DNA of 64,000 nucleotides from Actinomadura barringtoniae (GTDB lineage Bacteria; Actinomycetota; Actinomycetes; Streptosporangiales; Streptosporangiaceae): the NCBI RefSeq assembly GCF_017573505.1, contig NZ_JAGEOJ010000006.1:62001-126000 (forward strand), written 5' to 3'. This document shows positions 28,039-37,825 of this stretch, one piece after another. Under the pieces are notes generated by a model that saw nothing but the letters and a program-made list of their open reading frames with translations, was not told the DNA's origin and ran no database searches. Position 1 is the first letter of the stretch; the number at the start of each line of letters is the position of its first letter. Position numbers and translations under genes: made by a program.

Positions 28039-28063
28039 CTCTAATCGAGACACTCGATTAGAG
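28039..28063. promoter_or_regulatory. palindromic operator between hydrolase and PadR genes
   Basis: Perfect 10-bp arms CTCTAATCGA/TCGATTAGAG separated by GACAC, in the intergenic space of the divergent hydrolase and PadR genes. AT-rich relative to surroundings. Probable binding site for the PadR-family regulator. Confidence 0.75.
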
Positions 28064-28099
28064 GCAACACTTTTCGAGTTGGGTCGATACGATGGCCCC

Positions 28100-28633
28100 A
28101 TGCTGACCCTGAGCATCCTCGGCTTCCTGTACGAGCAGCCGACGCACGCCTACGAGCTCAAGCGGAAGATCTCCGGGCTGTCCGGCCACATCCGCCCGGT
28201 CAGCGACGGCGCGCTCTACCCGGCGATCACCAGGCTGGAGAAGGCGGGCCACCTCACCCGCCACCAGGAGCCGGGCAGCGGAGCGACACCCCGGCAGGTC
28301 CTCTCCCTCACACCCGCCGGCGAGAAAGAGCTCATGCGCCGCCTCGCCGAGCCCGCCGAAGTGGAGATCACCGACCGCAACTCGTTCCTGACCCTGCTCG
28401 CCTTCCTCGGCTTCCTGCCGGACCCGGCCGATCAGGTACGCGTGCTGCGCCGGCGGCTGGAGTTCTACGAGGAGCCCGCCAGCTACTTCTACGACGGAGA
28501 CCGGCCGATCCGCGCGGTGGAGATGACAGACCGCTTCCGCAAGGCGATGCTCACGCTCGCCGCGACGACCAAGAAGGCCGACATGGAGTGGCTGCGCACC
28601 ACCATCAAGGACCTCTCCGACACCGCGGACTGA
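28100..28633 (+). CDS. PadR-family transcriptional regulator
   Basis: 177-aa regulator. The N-terminal winged helix begins MLTLSILGFLYEQPTHAYELKRKI and contains VSDGALYPAITRLEKAGHL, the PadR signature. The C-terminal helical dimerisation domain (residues ~95-175) belongs to the longer Vir/PadR_C type. Divergent from the alpha/beta hydrolase gene, with a shared palindrome. The ABC transporter downstream may also be under its control, which is inference from position. Confidence 0.93.
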   Translation: MLTLSILGFLYEQPTHAYELKRKISGLSGHIRPVSDGALYPAITRLEKAGHLTRHQEPGSGATPRQVLSLTPAGEKELMRRLAEPAEVEITDRNSFLTLLAFLGFLPDPADQVRVLRRRLEFYEEPASYFYDGDRPIRAVEMTDRFRKAMLTLAATTKKADMEWLRTTIKDLSDTAD

Positions 28634-28793
28634 GTCAGGGTTCCTCATCACGACGGGGCCCGACCGCGCCTCCGTTCCGGTCGTTTCCCTCCGCCGCCCC
28701 CGGCGACCGGATCGGGCTCCCTCTCAGGGGTGAGCCGCCGGTTCCCCATGCAGGACGATGCGTCGTCGATCATGTGCCGTTCAGGATCTGGGC

Positions 28794-29600
28794 ATGCATT
28801 CGGCACAGGGACGGGCCGCGGACGAGCTGCTGCGTCTGCAGGACGTTCACAAGGTGTACGGGCGGTCGCGCAACGCCGTGGCGGCGCTGGCCGGGGTCTC
28901 GGTCGGCTTCCGGCGCCACACGTTCACCGCCGTGATGGGCCCGTCCGGCTCGGGCAAGAGCACGTTCCTGCACTGCGCCGCCCTCCTGGACCGGCCGACC
29001 TCCGGCAGCGTGTTCCTGGAGGGCCAGGACCTGACGGCGATGAACGAGCGCGCGCTGACCAAGCTGCGCAGGAACCGGATCGGGTTCGTCTTCCAGAACT
29101 TCAATCTGCTGCCCGCGCTGAACGTGGTGGACAACGTGACGCTGCCGCTGCGGCTGGCGGGCAGGCGGCCCGACCGCAGGCTGGTGAACGAGGTCATCGA
29201 GCGCACCGGTCTCGCGTCCCGCCGCAAGCACCGTCCGGGCGAGCTGTCGGGCGGTCAGCAGCAGCGCGTGGCGATCGCCCGCGCCCTGGTCACCCGGCCC
29301 GTGCTGCTGTTCGGGGACGAGCCGACCGGCGCCCTGGACACCCAGACCGCACTGGAGATCCTGGGGCTGCTGCGCGAGGCCGTGGACGGCGGCGAGCAGA
29401 CCGCGGTGATCGTGACGCACGATCCGGTGGCCGCCTCGCACGCCGACCGCGTGGTGTTCCTGGTGGACGGCCAGGTGAGCGCCGAACTCGAGCGGCCCTC
29501 CGCCGAGCAGGTGGCCACGCAGATGACCCGGCTCGGCGCGTGGGCCCGCACGCAGCGGCCCGCGGGGGTTACACCCACGGATGCGGAACGAGTGGGCTGA
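28794..29600 (+). CDS. ABC transporter ATP-binding protein (MacB/LolD type)
   Basis: 268-aa ATPase. Walker A GPSGSGKST at ~46-54, Q-loop FVFQNFNLLP, signature LSGGQQQRVAIARAL, Walker B LLFGDEPTGALD and H-switch VTHDP are all present. ATG 28794 gives a normal N terminus (AADELLRLQDVHKVYG); the frame opens earlier at 28758. The stop overlaps the permease ATG (TGATG), so expression is coupled. Such pairs export lipids, peptides or drugs. Confidence 0.95.
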   Translation: MHSAQGRAADELLRLQDVHKVYGRSRNAVAALAGVSVGFRRHTFTAVMGPSGSGKSTFLHCAALLDRPTSGSVFLEGQDLTAMNERALTKLRRNRIGFVFQNFNLLPALNVVDNVTLPLRLAGRRPDRRLVNEVIERTGLASRRKHRPGELSGGQQQRVAIARALVTRPVLLFGDEPTGALDTQTALEILGLLREAVDGGEQTAVIVTHDPVAASHADRVVFLVDGQVSAELERPSAEQVATQMTRLGAWARTQRPAGVTPTDAERVG

Positions 29601-32146
29601 TGCTGCGTCTCGCGCTCAAGACCCTGCGGTTCCGCAAGGGCGGTTTCCTGGCGTCGCTGGTCGCGCTGTTCGTCGGCGCCGTCGTCGTTCAGGCGTGCGG
29701 CGGCCTGCTGGAGACCGGCATCCGCTCCGACGTCCGGGCGGAACGGCTGGCCGCGGCGCCCGTCGTGGTGACCGGCAGCCAGAGCTATCCCGGGCAGGCC
29801 GTCGGCGACGCGACCGACCCGATGACCGAACGGGTGCTGCTGGACGAGCGCCTCGTGGACGTCGTGGCCAAGGTGCCGGGTGTCGCGGCCGCCGTGCCGG
29901 ACGTCTCCGTTCCGATCACCGCGCTGGCCGGCCTGCCGGTCTCGGCGTCCGGGCACGGCTGGTCCAGCGCGCCGCTGTCGCCGTACACGCTGGTCGCGGG
30001 CGCCGAGCCGGCCGCGTCCGGCGACGTCGTGGTGGACGGCGCGACCGCGCGGAAGCTGGGCGTACGTCCGGGCGCGAAGCTCAAGGCCTTGGTACGCGGC
30101 GTACCGCACGCCTTCCGGGTCAGCGGGATCGCCGAGAGCCGGACCGCCACCGGGGCGGCGCTGCTGTTCTCCGACGGCGAGGCCGCCCGGCTGTACGACC
30201 GGCCCGGCAAGATCGACGCCATCGGCGTGCTCGCCGCCCCGGGCACCGACCCGGCGGCGCTCGCCAAGGCGATCAGCGCCGCCGTCGCGGGCCATGGCGC
30301 CCAGGTGCTCCGGGGCGACGACCGCGGGGTCGCCGAGTTCCCGGACGCGATCAGCGGCAAGCAGAACCTCATCCCGCTCGCGGGCGCGTTCGGAGGCCTG
30401 GCCACCCTGGTCGCGATCTTCGTGGTGGGCAGCACCGTGGGCATGCTGGTGCAGCAGCGCCGCCGGGAGATGGCGCTGATGCGCGCGACCGGGGTCACGC
30501 CCGGGCAGTTGCGCCGCCTGGTGATGACCGAGACGTTCGTGATCGCGCTGCTCGCCGCCGGGCTGTCACTCGTGCCCGGGCTCGCGTTCGGTCACGTCCT
30601 GTACGACGTCCTGGTCGATCAGAACCTGATCCCGGACGAGATGCTCTTCAGGCAGGGGTTCATCCCGCGGCTCGCCGGCTTCGGCGTGACGCTGGTCGCC
30701 GCGCTGACCGCCGCGTTCATCGCCTCCTACCGGGTGTCGAAGGTCCGGCCGACCGAGGCCATGGCGGACGCGACGCTGCAGACCCGCTGGGTCAGCCCGA
30801 TCCGCATGGGCCTGGCGTTCCTCTTCCTGGCCGGTGCGACCGCGCTCGCGATCGTGACGGCGGTGGTGATGACCGGGCCGATCGCGGCGAGCACGGCCGG
30901 GCCCGCCGCGATGCTGTGGGCGGTCGGGATCGCCCTGGTGTCCCCCGGCCTGTGCCGCTGGCTGGCGGCCGCCCTGCGCCGGCCGGTCGGCCTGCTCACC
31001 GGCCTGTCGGGACAACTGGCGATGATGAACGCCTCGGTGCGCAGGGTCCGGCTGGCCTCGGCGGTCATCCCGATCATGCTGGCGACCGGCCTGGCCACCG
31101 CGCTGATCTACCTGCAGACCACTCAGGACGACGCCTCCGACCGCATGTTCAACGACGGTCTCAAGGCCGACGCCGTGGTCGGCTCCCAGAGCGGAGCACT
31201 GCCGCCGTCGCTCGTGGACACGTTCTCCCGCCTGCCGCAGGTCGCCGGGGCGTCCGCCTCGGTGTCCAGCGAGGCGCGCCTGGAGACCGTTCTCGGCTCC
31301 GGCGGCACCGCGACCGGCCGGGTCAGGCCGAGCCGGATCGACCTGCAAGGAGTCACCGCGTCCGGCGCACGCCAGACGATCGGACACCCGGCGGTGCAGG
31401 GCGACTACGGCCGCCTGACCGGCGACAGCATCGTGCTGCCCACGAACGTGCTGCGCGACAGGGGCACGCACGTCGGTGACCGCGTGCGGCTGCGCTGGGG
31501 CAACGGAGAGGCGAGCACGATGACGGTCGTCGCGTCGTTCACCCCGCCACGCGGATTCGGCTACGCGATGGTGCCCGCGACCGCGTTGCTACCCCGCACC
31601 ACGTCCGGCCTGCTGCCGCAGATCCTGGTGAAGGCCAAGCCAGGCGTGTCGCCCGCGGACCTGACCACGGCCGTACGGAACGCGACCGCAGGCATCCCCG
31701 GCGTCGTCGTCGCCGACCGCGCCCGGGCACGGGCACAGGCGCACGGCGACCAGACCGGCCGGGTGGCGAGCTTCCTGCTGGCCGCCGTGGTGGTCGGCTA
31801 CGCGGTGATCGCGCTCATCAACTCGCTGCTCGTGGCGACCGCCGAACGTCGCGGCGAGTTCGCACTGCAGCGGCTGATCGGCACGACCCGCGGCCAGGTG
31901 ATGTGGATGATGTCGGTCGAGGCGCTGGTGACGGCGCTGGTCGGCATCCTGCTCGGCACCGCGGTCGCCGCCGGTGCGCTGGTCCCGTTCGGGCTGGCGC
32001 TGGACGGTTCGGTACTGCCCGGCGGACCGGTCTGGATCTACCCGACGATCGCCGGAACCGCGCTGGCCTTGACGTTCGCGACGATCCTGTTCCCGACGTC
32101 GCTCGCCCTACGCGCAAGCCCCGTAGAGGCCACCGTCGCCCCCTGA
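29600..32146 (+). CDS. FtsX-type ABC transporter permease
   Basis: 848-aa permease with two FtsX domains. TM1 near residues 15-37 is followed by a large extracytoplasmic MacB_PCD-like domain. The first FtsX core (~270-400) includes [24 protein letters not shown]; a second set of helices at ~430-510, another extracytoplasmic domain, and the second FtsX core (~720-845) with [21 protein letters not shown] follow. It forms a functional unit with the upstream ATPase. The 3' end, including the stop, is duplicated as a 17-bp tandem repeat. Confidence 0.94.
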   Translation: MLRLALKTLRFRKGGFLASLVALFVGAVVVQACGGLLETGIRSDVRAERLAAAPVVVTGSQSYPGQAVGDATDPMTERVLLDERLVDVVAKVPGVAAAVPDVSVPITALAGLPVSASGHGWSSAPLSPYTLVAGAEPAASGDVVVDGATARKLGVRPGAKLKALVRGVPHAFRVSGIAESRTATGAALLFSDGEAARLYDRPGKIDAIGVLAAPGTDPAALAKAISAAVAGHGAQVLRGDDRGVAEFPDAISGKQNLIPLAGAFGGLATLVAIFVVGSTVGMLVQQRRREMALMRATGVTPGQLRRLVMTETFVIALLAAGLSLVPGLAFGHVLYDVLVDQNLIPDEMLFRQGFIPRLAGFGVTLVAALTAAFIASYRVSKVRPTEAMADATLQTRWVSPIRMGLAFLFLAGATALAIVTAVVMTGPIAASTAGPAAMLWAVGIALVSPGLCRWLAAALRRPVGLLTGLSGQLAMMNASVRRVRLASAVIPIMLATGLATALIYLQTTQDDASDRMFNDGLKADAVVGSQSGALPPSLVDTFSRLPQVAGASASVSSEARLETVLGSGGTATGRVRPSRIDLQGVTASGARQTIGHPAVQGDYGRLTGDSIVLPTNVLRDRGTHVGDRVRLRWGNGEASTMTVVASFTPPRGFGYAMVPATALLPRTTSGLLPQILVKAKPGVSPADLTTAVRNATAGIPGVVVADRARARAQAHGDQTGRVASFLLAAVVVGYAVIALINSLLVATAERRGEFALQRLIGTTRGQVMWMMSVEALVTALVGILLGTAVAAGALVPFGLALDGSVLPGGPVWIYPTIAGTALALTFATILFPTSLALRASPVEATVAP

Positions 32147-32163
32147 CCACCGTCGCCCCCTAG
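32130..32163 (+). repeat. 17-bp tandem duplication across the permease stop codon
   Basis: CCACCGTCGCCCCCTGA at 32130-32146 is repeated at 32147-32163 with only the last two bases changed (TGA to TAG). The first copy contains the permease stop codon. Confidence 0.9.
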
Positions 32164-32267
32164 CCGTCCTCCTTCAGATCACGCGGCGGCCGGTTGATCG
32201 ACTCCGCGGGCGACACGTGCGAAGGTCACACAAAGGAAGGTCCACTCGGCTACGTAAGGACGCTGCC

Positions 32268-33836
32268 GTGACCGCTCCCCGCCTGTTGGCCGCCGCGTTC
32301 GTCGCCGTGCTCTCGCTCCTGGTAACGCTGACACCGGTGGCCTGGGCCGACGCCCCGTTGCCCTATCCCGAACGCACCGACTACCGGATCAAGTCGCTCC
32401 AGCCGGACTTCTGGCCCGACCATGCCGAGATCGCGGGCAACAACACCGGCGGCGTGGCCATGAACCTGGTCTGGTCGCAGTGGGAGCCGACCCGCAAGCA
32501 GGCGCCGTGCGCGGCGAACGAGGAGACCTACGACGGTCACTGCTTCCAGGTCCCGGCGCAGCTCGACGCGGACATCGCGGACTGGACGTCGCGTGGCCTG
32601 GTGGTGACCGGCGTCGCGTACGGCGTGCCTTCCTGGGCCCGCAGCGGCAAGGCGTGCTCACCGGCGGCGGCCGGCTTCGAGATCTTCTGTACGCCGAACG
32701 ATGCCGCGGGTTACGGCCGGTTCGCCGGCATGCTCGCGCGCCGCTACGACGGGCGGCACGGTCACGGCAGGGTCGCCGACTTCGTGGTGTTCAACGAGGT
32801 CAACAGCAACACCTGGTTCGACATCGGCTGCGGGCAGGGCACACCCTGCGACGTCACCGCCTGGCTGAACGAGATCTCCGCCAACTACAACGCCGCCTAC
32901 GACCGGATCACCGCCGAGCAGTCCACCGCCAAGGTGCTGATCTCGCTGGACCACCAGTTCGGCTCGGCCCTCCAGCGGCCCGCCGCCTCCGATGCCACCC
33001 TCGCGGGCGAAACGGTGCTCGCGTCCCTGGCCGCCAAGGCGGGCGAACGATCCTGGCGCGTGGCGTTCCATCCGTACCCGAAGGACTTGCGGGACCCGAC
33101 GTCCAGCCCGGACGACTATCCCTACGTCACGTACGGCAATCTCGGTGTGCTGTCCGGATGGCTGCACGCCCGCTACCCGAGCCGTCCGCACGCCTGGGAC
33201 ATCCAGCTGACCGAGAGCGGCCTCAGCTCAGCGGCCCCGTCGACCCCGCAACGCCAGGCGTCCGCCGTCTGCGACTCGTTCCGGAACGTCCTGGGCACCC
33301 CCGGCATCAGCAACTACGTCTACCACCGCATGAGCGACAACCCTGACGAGGTGGCCGGGGGCCTCGCTCTGGGGCTGCGCGCCCCCTCGGAAGCCGCCAA
33401 GCCTGCCTGGGCGACCTGGGCTTTGGCCAACCGCAACGACCTGTCCCCCGCCCAGCTTTCCTGCGGTTTCGAGTCCCTCCCGTACACCCGCCTGGTCCGG
33501 GGCAACAACCCCAGACGCGGGCACTGGGCCTCCTCCCGGCTGCTGCCCCCGGGCTTCACCGCCGAGGCCACCTGGCGCCTGTTCCGCCGCGAAGTGCCCG
33601 GCACCGTTCCGTTGTACGAGTGCAAGGTCGGCGGCCACAACCTGCTCACCCGGGACCCCAACTGCGAGGGGCAGTTCCCGCTGGGCCCGGTAGGCAGCAT
33701 CTACACCCAGCCCGTGTCGGGCGCCCGCCCCCTCTACCGCTGCCTGGTCCCCGGCAACGGCGATCACTTCATCTCCAGCGACTCCCACTGCGAAGGCCAG
33801 CGCCTCGAGCAGACCCTCGGCTGGACCCCCGCCTGA
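32268..33836 (+). CDS. secreted glycosidase-like protein (DUF5722 type) with C-terminal repeat
   Basis: 522-aa exported protein starting at GTG 32268 (AAGGA 8 bp upstream) with a signal peptide ending at AWADA (~28). The main domain (~35-400) resembles DUF5722/clan GH-A barrels: [11 protein letters not shown] supplies a candidate acid/base Glu and [12 protein letters not shown] a candidate nucleophile Glu. The last ~110 residues hold two PLYxCxV...H...CEGQ units ([25 protein letters not shown]) like DUF5648 cell-surface repeats. Likely an extracellular polysaccharide hydrolase; the substrate is unknown. Confidence 0.75.
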   Translation: MTAPRLLAAAFVAVLSLLVTLTPVAWADAPLPYPERTDYRIKSLQPDFWPDHAEIAGNNTGGVAMNLVWSQWEPTRKQAPCAANEETYDGHCFQVPAQLDADIADWTSRGLVVTGVAYGVPSWARSGKACSPAAAGFEIFCTPNDAAGYGRFAGMLARRYDGRHGHGRVADFVVFNEVNSNTWFDIGCGQGTPCDVTAWLNEISANYNAAYDRITAEQSTAKVLISLDHQFGSALQRPAASDATLAGETVLASLAAKAGERSWRVAFHPYPKDLRDPTSSPDDYPYVTYGNLGVLSGWLHARYPSRPHAWDIQLTESGLSSAAPSTPQRQASAVCDSFRNVLGTPGISNYVYHRMSDNPDEVAGGLALGLRAPSEAAKPAWATWALANRNDLSPAQLSCGFESLPYTRLVRGNNPRRGHWASSRLLPPGFTAEATWRLFRREVPGTVPLYECKVGGHNLLTRDPNCEGQFPLGPVGSIYTQPVSGARPLYRCLVPGNGDHFISSDSHCEGQRLEQTLGWTPA

Positions 33837-34011
33837 CTTCTCGACTTCCGCTCATCCCCTCGGGCATGGAGTCACCTATAACCCAGAATGTATTGATTAA
33901 GGCCACCTTCGGCCGAGTGTTGGATTCCCGGCTTGTCGCTCGTCGGCTGTCGGCGTGGACTGAGCGAGCGGGGGCTTCCAGCGTCGGTCCGACAGAGAGG
34001 GAGGCCCTGAC

Positions 34012-35214
34012 ATGACCACGCCCGAGCAGCAGGCCGGCATCGTCATCCGACCGTTCACCGTGCAGATCCCCGAAGAGGCGCTCGACGATCTGCGCCGCCG
34101 CCTGGCGACGACGCGCTGGCCGAACCGGGAGCTCGCCGGCGACCGCACGCAGGGCGTCCAGCTCGCCACGATGGAGGCGCTGTGGCAGTACTGGGCGAAG
34201 GAATATGAGGAGCGGCGGGTCGAGTCCCGGCTGAACGCACTGCCGCAGTACGTCACCGAGATCGACGGCGTGGACATCCACTTCGTGCACGTCAGGTCCG
34301 AGCACGAGGACGCGCTGCCGCTGATCATGACCCACGGCTGGCCCGGCTCGGTCATCGAGATGATCGACTCCGTCGGCCCGCTCACCGACCCCACCAAGCA
34401 CGGCGGCACCGCCGCGGACGCGTTCCACCTCGTACTGCCGTCGCTCCCCGGCTACGGCTTCTCAGGACTGCCGACCGAGCTCGGCTGGGACCTCGCCCGC
34501 ACCGCCCGCGCCTGGGCAGAACTCATGCGCCGCCTCGGCTACGACCGCTACGTCGCGCAAGGCGGCGACGTCGGCGCAGGCGTCACCGACACCATGGGAC
34601 GACAAGGCCCCGAAGGCCTGGCCGGCATCCACACCAACCTGCTCGTCCCCGCACTCAACGACCCGTCCTCCCTACCGGCCACCGGAGAAGCCGAACGCGC
34701 CGCCCTCGCCGCACTCAAGACGTTCCAGACCAGCGGGAACGGCTACTTCATCGAGATGGCCACCCGGCCGCAGACCATCGGCTACGCCCTCCTGGACTCC
34801 CCGTCCGCCCTCGCCGCCTGGATGATCGACCACGACACCGACTCGTACTACAAGATCGCCAGCGCGTTCGTCGACGGCAGGCCCTCGGGCAACCTCACCC
34901 GCGACCACATCCTCGACAACATCACCGCCTACTGGCTGACCGGCACAGGGACCTCAGCCGCCCGCTCCTACTGGGAGGCCTACGGCCCAGACGCACCCGC
35001 CGCAGGCAGCAGCCCCCTCCCACCCCCGCGCATCCCAGTCGGCTTCAGCACGTTCCCCGGCGAAATCTGGCGCACCCCCCGCAGCTGGGCCGAGGCCATC
35101 TACCCCACCCTCACCCACTTCGGCGAAGCCGCCCGAGGCGGCCACTTCGCCGCCTGGGAGGAACCAGAACTCTTCGCCGCCGAACTCCGAGCCGCCTTCC
35201 GCCAACTGCGCTAA
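34012..35214 (+). CDS. epoxide hydrolase family protein (EHN domain)
   Basis: 400-aa microsomal-type epoxide hydrolase homologue. An N-terminal EHN domain (~10-115; IRPFTVQIPEEALDDLRRRLATTRWP) precedes an alpha/beta hydrolase core. Oxyanion motif THGWPGS, then LPSLPGYGFS, nucleophile Asp in QGGDVGAGV (~186-194), and late GGHFAAWEEPELFA with catalytic His. ATG 34012 follows GGGAGG. It stands alone between the secreted glycosidase gene and a terminator-like hairpin. Physiological substrate unknown. Confidence 0.93.
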   Translation: MTTPEQQAGIVIRPFTVQIPEEALDDLRRRLATTRWPNRELAGDRTQGVQLATMEALWQYWAKEYEERRVESRLNALPQYVTEIDGVDIHFVHVRSEHEDALPLIMTHGWPGSVIEMIDSVGPLTDPTKHGGTAADAFHLVLPSLPGYGFSGLPTELGWDLARTARAWAELMRRLGYDRYVAQGGDVGAGVTDTMGRQGPEGLAGIHTNLLVPALNDPSSLPATGEAERAALAALKTFQTSGNGYFIEMATRPQTIGYALLDSPSALAAWMIDHDTDSYYKIASAFVDGRPSGNLTRDHILDNITAYWLTGTGTSAARSYWEAYGPDAPAAGSSPLPPPRIPVGFSTFPGEIWRTPRSWAEAIYPTLTHFGEAARGGHFAAWEEPELFAAELRAAFRQLR

Positions 35215-35219
35215 CACCC

Positions 35220-35257
35220 CCGAGAACGGCCCTCCGCGCACGACGGGCCACTCTCGC
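35220..35257. terminator. probable hairpin terminator
   Basis: Imperfect inverted repeat (CGAGA and GGCCC paired with GGGCC and TCTCG) between the epoxide hydrolase end and the convergent gene end at 35261. No T-run follows. Confidence 0.5.
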
Positions 35258-35260
35258 AGG

Positions 35261-35572
35261 TCAGGCGTGGGTGGTGGTGCTGTAGGAGTGCCACTTGGTC
35301 TCACTGCCCTTGACCATCCAGGCGTGCACGCGCACGAGGGCGCCCTCGGCGATGTTCACCGGCTTGCACTTCGTGGCGCCGCTCAGTTGATCGTTGGCCT
35401 TGCACGAGGTGATGGCGGCCCACTCGTCCTTGTCCTTGATGTACCTCTGGACCGACGCGGCGACGCCCCACCCACCCTCGGGCGTGTTGTCCTGCACCCA
35501 CAACTCGTCGCCCTTCGGAAAGAAGGACCCCACGCCGTACCCGACGCCGTCGTGAAAGATCCAGGCGTTCAC
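35261..35572 (-). pseudogene. truncated secreted-type small protein, N terminus missing
   Basis: 103 residues from a GTG at 35572 (NAWIFHDGVGYGVGSFFPKG...). The composition is that of a mature exported protein: aromatic-rich with two Cys (ITSCKAN, ATKCKP) that could form a disulfide. No signal peptide or ribosome binding site precedes it, and the next gene ends only 36 bp upstream. I infer that the 5' end was lost, perhaps when the adjacent biosynthetic operon was inserted. If expressed from the operon it would be cytoplasmic. Family not recognised. Confidence 0.55.
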
Positions 35573-35608
35573 ATCGTCGACCCGGGGCGTTGGCGTTGGT
35601 TGGGTGGG

Positions 35609-36901
35609 TTAGGTGGGTTGTAGGACGGGGGCGTTGGGGGTTAGGGCGTAGGTGGTTAGGGCGTTGTGGACGGCTTGGTGGAGGTCGGCCATTTCGGTGG
35701 CGATCCAGCGGCGGGTGTCGAACATGAGCTCTAGGGAGAGTTCTGGGCCGTCGCGGTCGACGCTGAGGAGGGCCATTCCTGGCATGACGGAGTCCAGCAT
35801 CGCGCGGGACTCTTGGGGGAAGGTGAGCTCTACGCCGTCTAGGGCGTTCTTCAGGCCTAGGCCGTACTTGTCGGCGCGGTACTGGAGGAAGAGGCCGCGG
35901 AAACGGTGTTTGTCCAGCCAGCTCGCGGCCTCGGGGCAGCGGGTGGCCACTGCTTCCAGTGGATATTCCTGGTGGACGTAGGTGAGGTAGACGTCGGTGG
36001 CGACCGCGGACAGGTGGGCTTGACGGTTTGGGGCCGTGACGCGGCGGCGGAAGGCGATCTCGTTGGTGAGCAGGCCTACGGTGTCGCGGAACTCGGGGCG
36101 GCCTCGGCCGTGGACGACGCAGGTGGTGGTGACCTCGGAGCAGCCCGTCAGGGTCGCGACCGCCTCCTCGTACGCGGCTAGGACGACGTGGAAGGTCGAG
36201 CAGTGTGCCGAGGCGCATAGTTGGTCCAGCTGGGTTACTAGGCCGCGCTCTAGGCGGGTGTTGAGGAATTTCATGCGGGGGCCGGGCGGCCGGCCGCGGG
36301 CGGGGCGGCCGAAGGCGGGGGGTTCGGCGCCGGTCAGGCGGTGGGACCAGAAGTCGACGGCGCGGGCGCCCGCGCCGGTTGGTGACCAGAGGTCCTCGCG
36401 TTCCATCAGGTCGGCGCGCCGGCGCTGGTGGTCGGCGAACTGGGCGGGCACGGGTGGCAGGGTGATCGGGCCGCCTGACATCAGGTCGCGGTAGGCCAGG
36501 ATGAGTTCGCGGACGACGATCTCGATCGAGGCGATGTCGGCGACGGCGTGCGGGACGGCCACGTGCAGGGCCAGCGAACGCTCGGACTCCGCGACGGCCT
36601 CCACGCGGAAGACCGGCGGTTCGGCCGGGTCCAGTGGTACGCGCGCCCAGCGGTCCAGGGTCTCGAGGAGGTGGCCCGGTTCGGCGGAACGGCGGTGGAA
36701 GGCCACGGTCTCCGGCGTGTACGGGTGGACCCGCTGCTCGTCGGCGTCCAGGTCGACCGTCGTGCGGAGCGCCTCGTGGCGGCGGCCGACCTCGTGGGCG
36801 GCCGCCTCGAGACGGTCGAGATCGTAGGCGCCCCGCAGGACGATGGTCGCGTCGGTGACGATGCTCGGGTGGGTGACGGTCCGCTGGCTGATGGGGATCA
36901 T
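35609..36901 (-). CDS. free-standing condensation-domain / PapA-like acyltransferase
   Basis: 430-aa protein of the condensation-domain superfamily, which joins acyl thioesters to amines or alcohols. The HHxxxDG active site appears as PHAVADI: the catalytic second His and the Asp remain, the first His is Pro. It covers both lobes, with no adenylation or carrier domain attached. Last gene of the long leftward operon, 9 bp after the methyltransferase. Probably makes the final amide or ester bond on a carrier-bound fatty acyl. The 3' half has at least seven CTA leucine codons, rare in its neighbours. Confidence 0.85.
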   Translation of the reverse strand: MIPISQRTVTHPSIVTDATIVLRGAYDLDRLEAAAHEVGRRHEALRTTVDLDADEQRVHPYTPETVAFHRRSAEPGHLLETLDRWARVPLDPAEPPVFRVEAVAESERSLALHVAVPHAVADIASIEIVVRELILAYRDLMSGGPITLPPVPAQFADHQRRRADLMEREDLWSPTGAGARAVDFWSHRLTGAEPPAFGRPARGRPPGPRMKFLNTRLERGLVTQLDQLCASAHCSTFHVVLAAYEEAVATLTGCSEVTTTCVVHGRGRPEFRDTVGLLTNEIAFRRRVTAPNRQAHLSAVATDVYLTYVHQEYPLEAVATRCPEAASWLDKHRFRGLFLQYRADKYGLGLKNALDGVELTFPQESRAMLDSVMPGMALLSVDRDGPELSLELMFDTRRWIATEMADLHQAVHNALTTYALTPNAPVLQPT

Positions 36902-36910
36902 GGCGCCTGG

Positions 36911-37807
36911 TCAGACCCGTTCGAAGATGATCCGGGCGAGCCCGAGGTTGCGGCGTTCGAACTGGCGCGCCGACGACTCCAGGTAGTGGAGGTAGTCGGC
37001 CACGGTCTGGGCGCCCACGACCGCCTCGGCCTCCTCGCGCCGGGAGGTGAGGGTCTCCGCCCAGAACCGGCAGGTCCGCACGTAGTGGTCGGGGTCGTTG
37101 CGGACCGTGACCACGTCGAAGGTGCGTTCGCTGGCCTCGATGATGTCGCTGATCGGCGGCATCACCGACTCGGGGAAGATGCGTTCGATGACGAAGAGCA
37201 TCTCCTTGACGGTCTGCCGGTCCACCGCCCGGGCCCGGCCCGCCACGTTGGTCTGGAGCGCCAGCCGGCCGCCCGGCGCCAGCCAGTCGCGGCACCGGCC
37301 GAAGAACGTCCGGTAGGCCTCGATCCGTTCCTCGCGGCTCATGCCGTGCCGGGCGAAGTGCTCGAACGCTCCCAGCGAGATGATCGCGTCGTAGCGGGTC
37401 TCCTCGTGGTCCAGCCAGTTCTGGACGCGGACGTCGTAGCGCTCGTCGGTCCATTCCTTCATCGACTCCAGCTGGGCCGGGCTCAGGGTCAGGCCGACCA
37501 CGTGCTCGACGTCCTGGACCTCCACCAGGTGCCGCAGCATGCTGCCCCAGCCGCAGCCGATGTCGAGCACGCGCTTGGCGCCGGTCGCGCGGGCCCCAGT
37601 CGCCATGTAGGCGAGCTTGCGCTGCTGCGCGCTGTACAGATCGTCGTCCTCGCCTTCCCAGAGCGCGCACGAGTAGGTGCGGCTGCGGTCCAGCCACAGG
37701 TAGTAGAACTCGTTCCCCAGGTCGTAGTGGTGCCGGATCGCCTCACCGGAGGCGCCCTTGTAGGGCGACTGCCCTTCGGCTGAGACGTCCGTGGACAGGG
37801 TGGTCAT
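36911..37807 (-). CDS. cyclopropane-fatty-acid-synthase-like SAM methyltransferase
   Basis: 298-aa methyltransferase of the CFA/mycolic acid methyltransferase family. Characteristic features are IRHHYDLGNEFYYLWLD, SCALWEGEDD, motif I RVLDIGCGWGSMLRHL (~83-97), GLTLSPAQLE, and SLGAFEHFARHG. CFA enzymes methylate or cyclopropanate double bonds of acyl chains. Here it directly follows a fatty acyl-AMP ligase and a desaturase, so modification of the newly introduced double bond is plausible. The C-terminal residues differ from classical Cfa, so small-molecule methylation cannot be excluded. ATG 37807 has GAGGAG upstream. Confidence 0.9.
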   Translation of the reverse strand: MTTLSTDVSAEGQSPYKGASGEAIRHHYDLGNEFYYLWLDRSRTYSCALWEGEDDDLYSAQQRKLAYMATGARATGAKRVLDIGCGWGSMLRHLVEVQDVEHVVGLTLSPAQLESMKEWTDERYDVRVQNWLDHEETRYDAIISLGAFEHFARHGMSREERIEAYRTFFGRCRDWLAPGGRLALQTNVAGRARAVDRQTVKEMLFVIERIFPESVMPPISDIIEASERTFDVVTVRNDPDHYVRTCRFWAETLTSRREEAEAVVGAQTVADYLHYLESSARQFERRNLGLARIIFERV

Positions 37808-37825
37808 CGGGTACTCCTCATGAGG

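Noticed and set aside
35609-36901. NRPS module
   Set aside because: Only a condensation-type domain is present; there is no adenylation domain or fused carrier domain.
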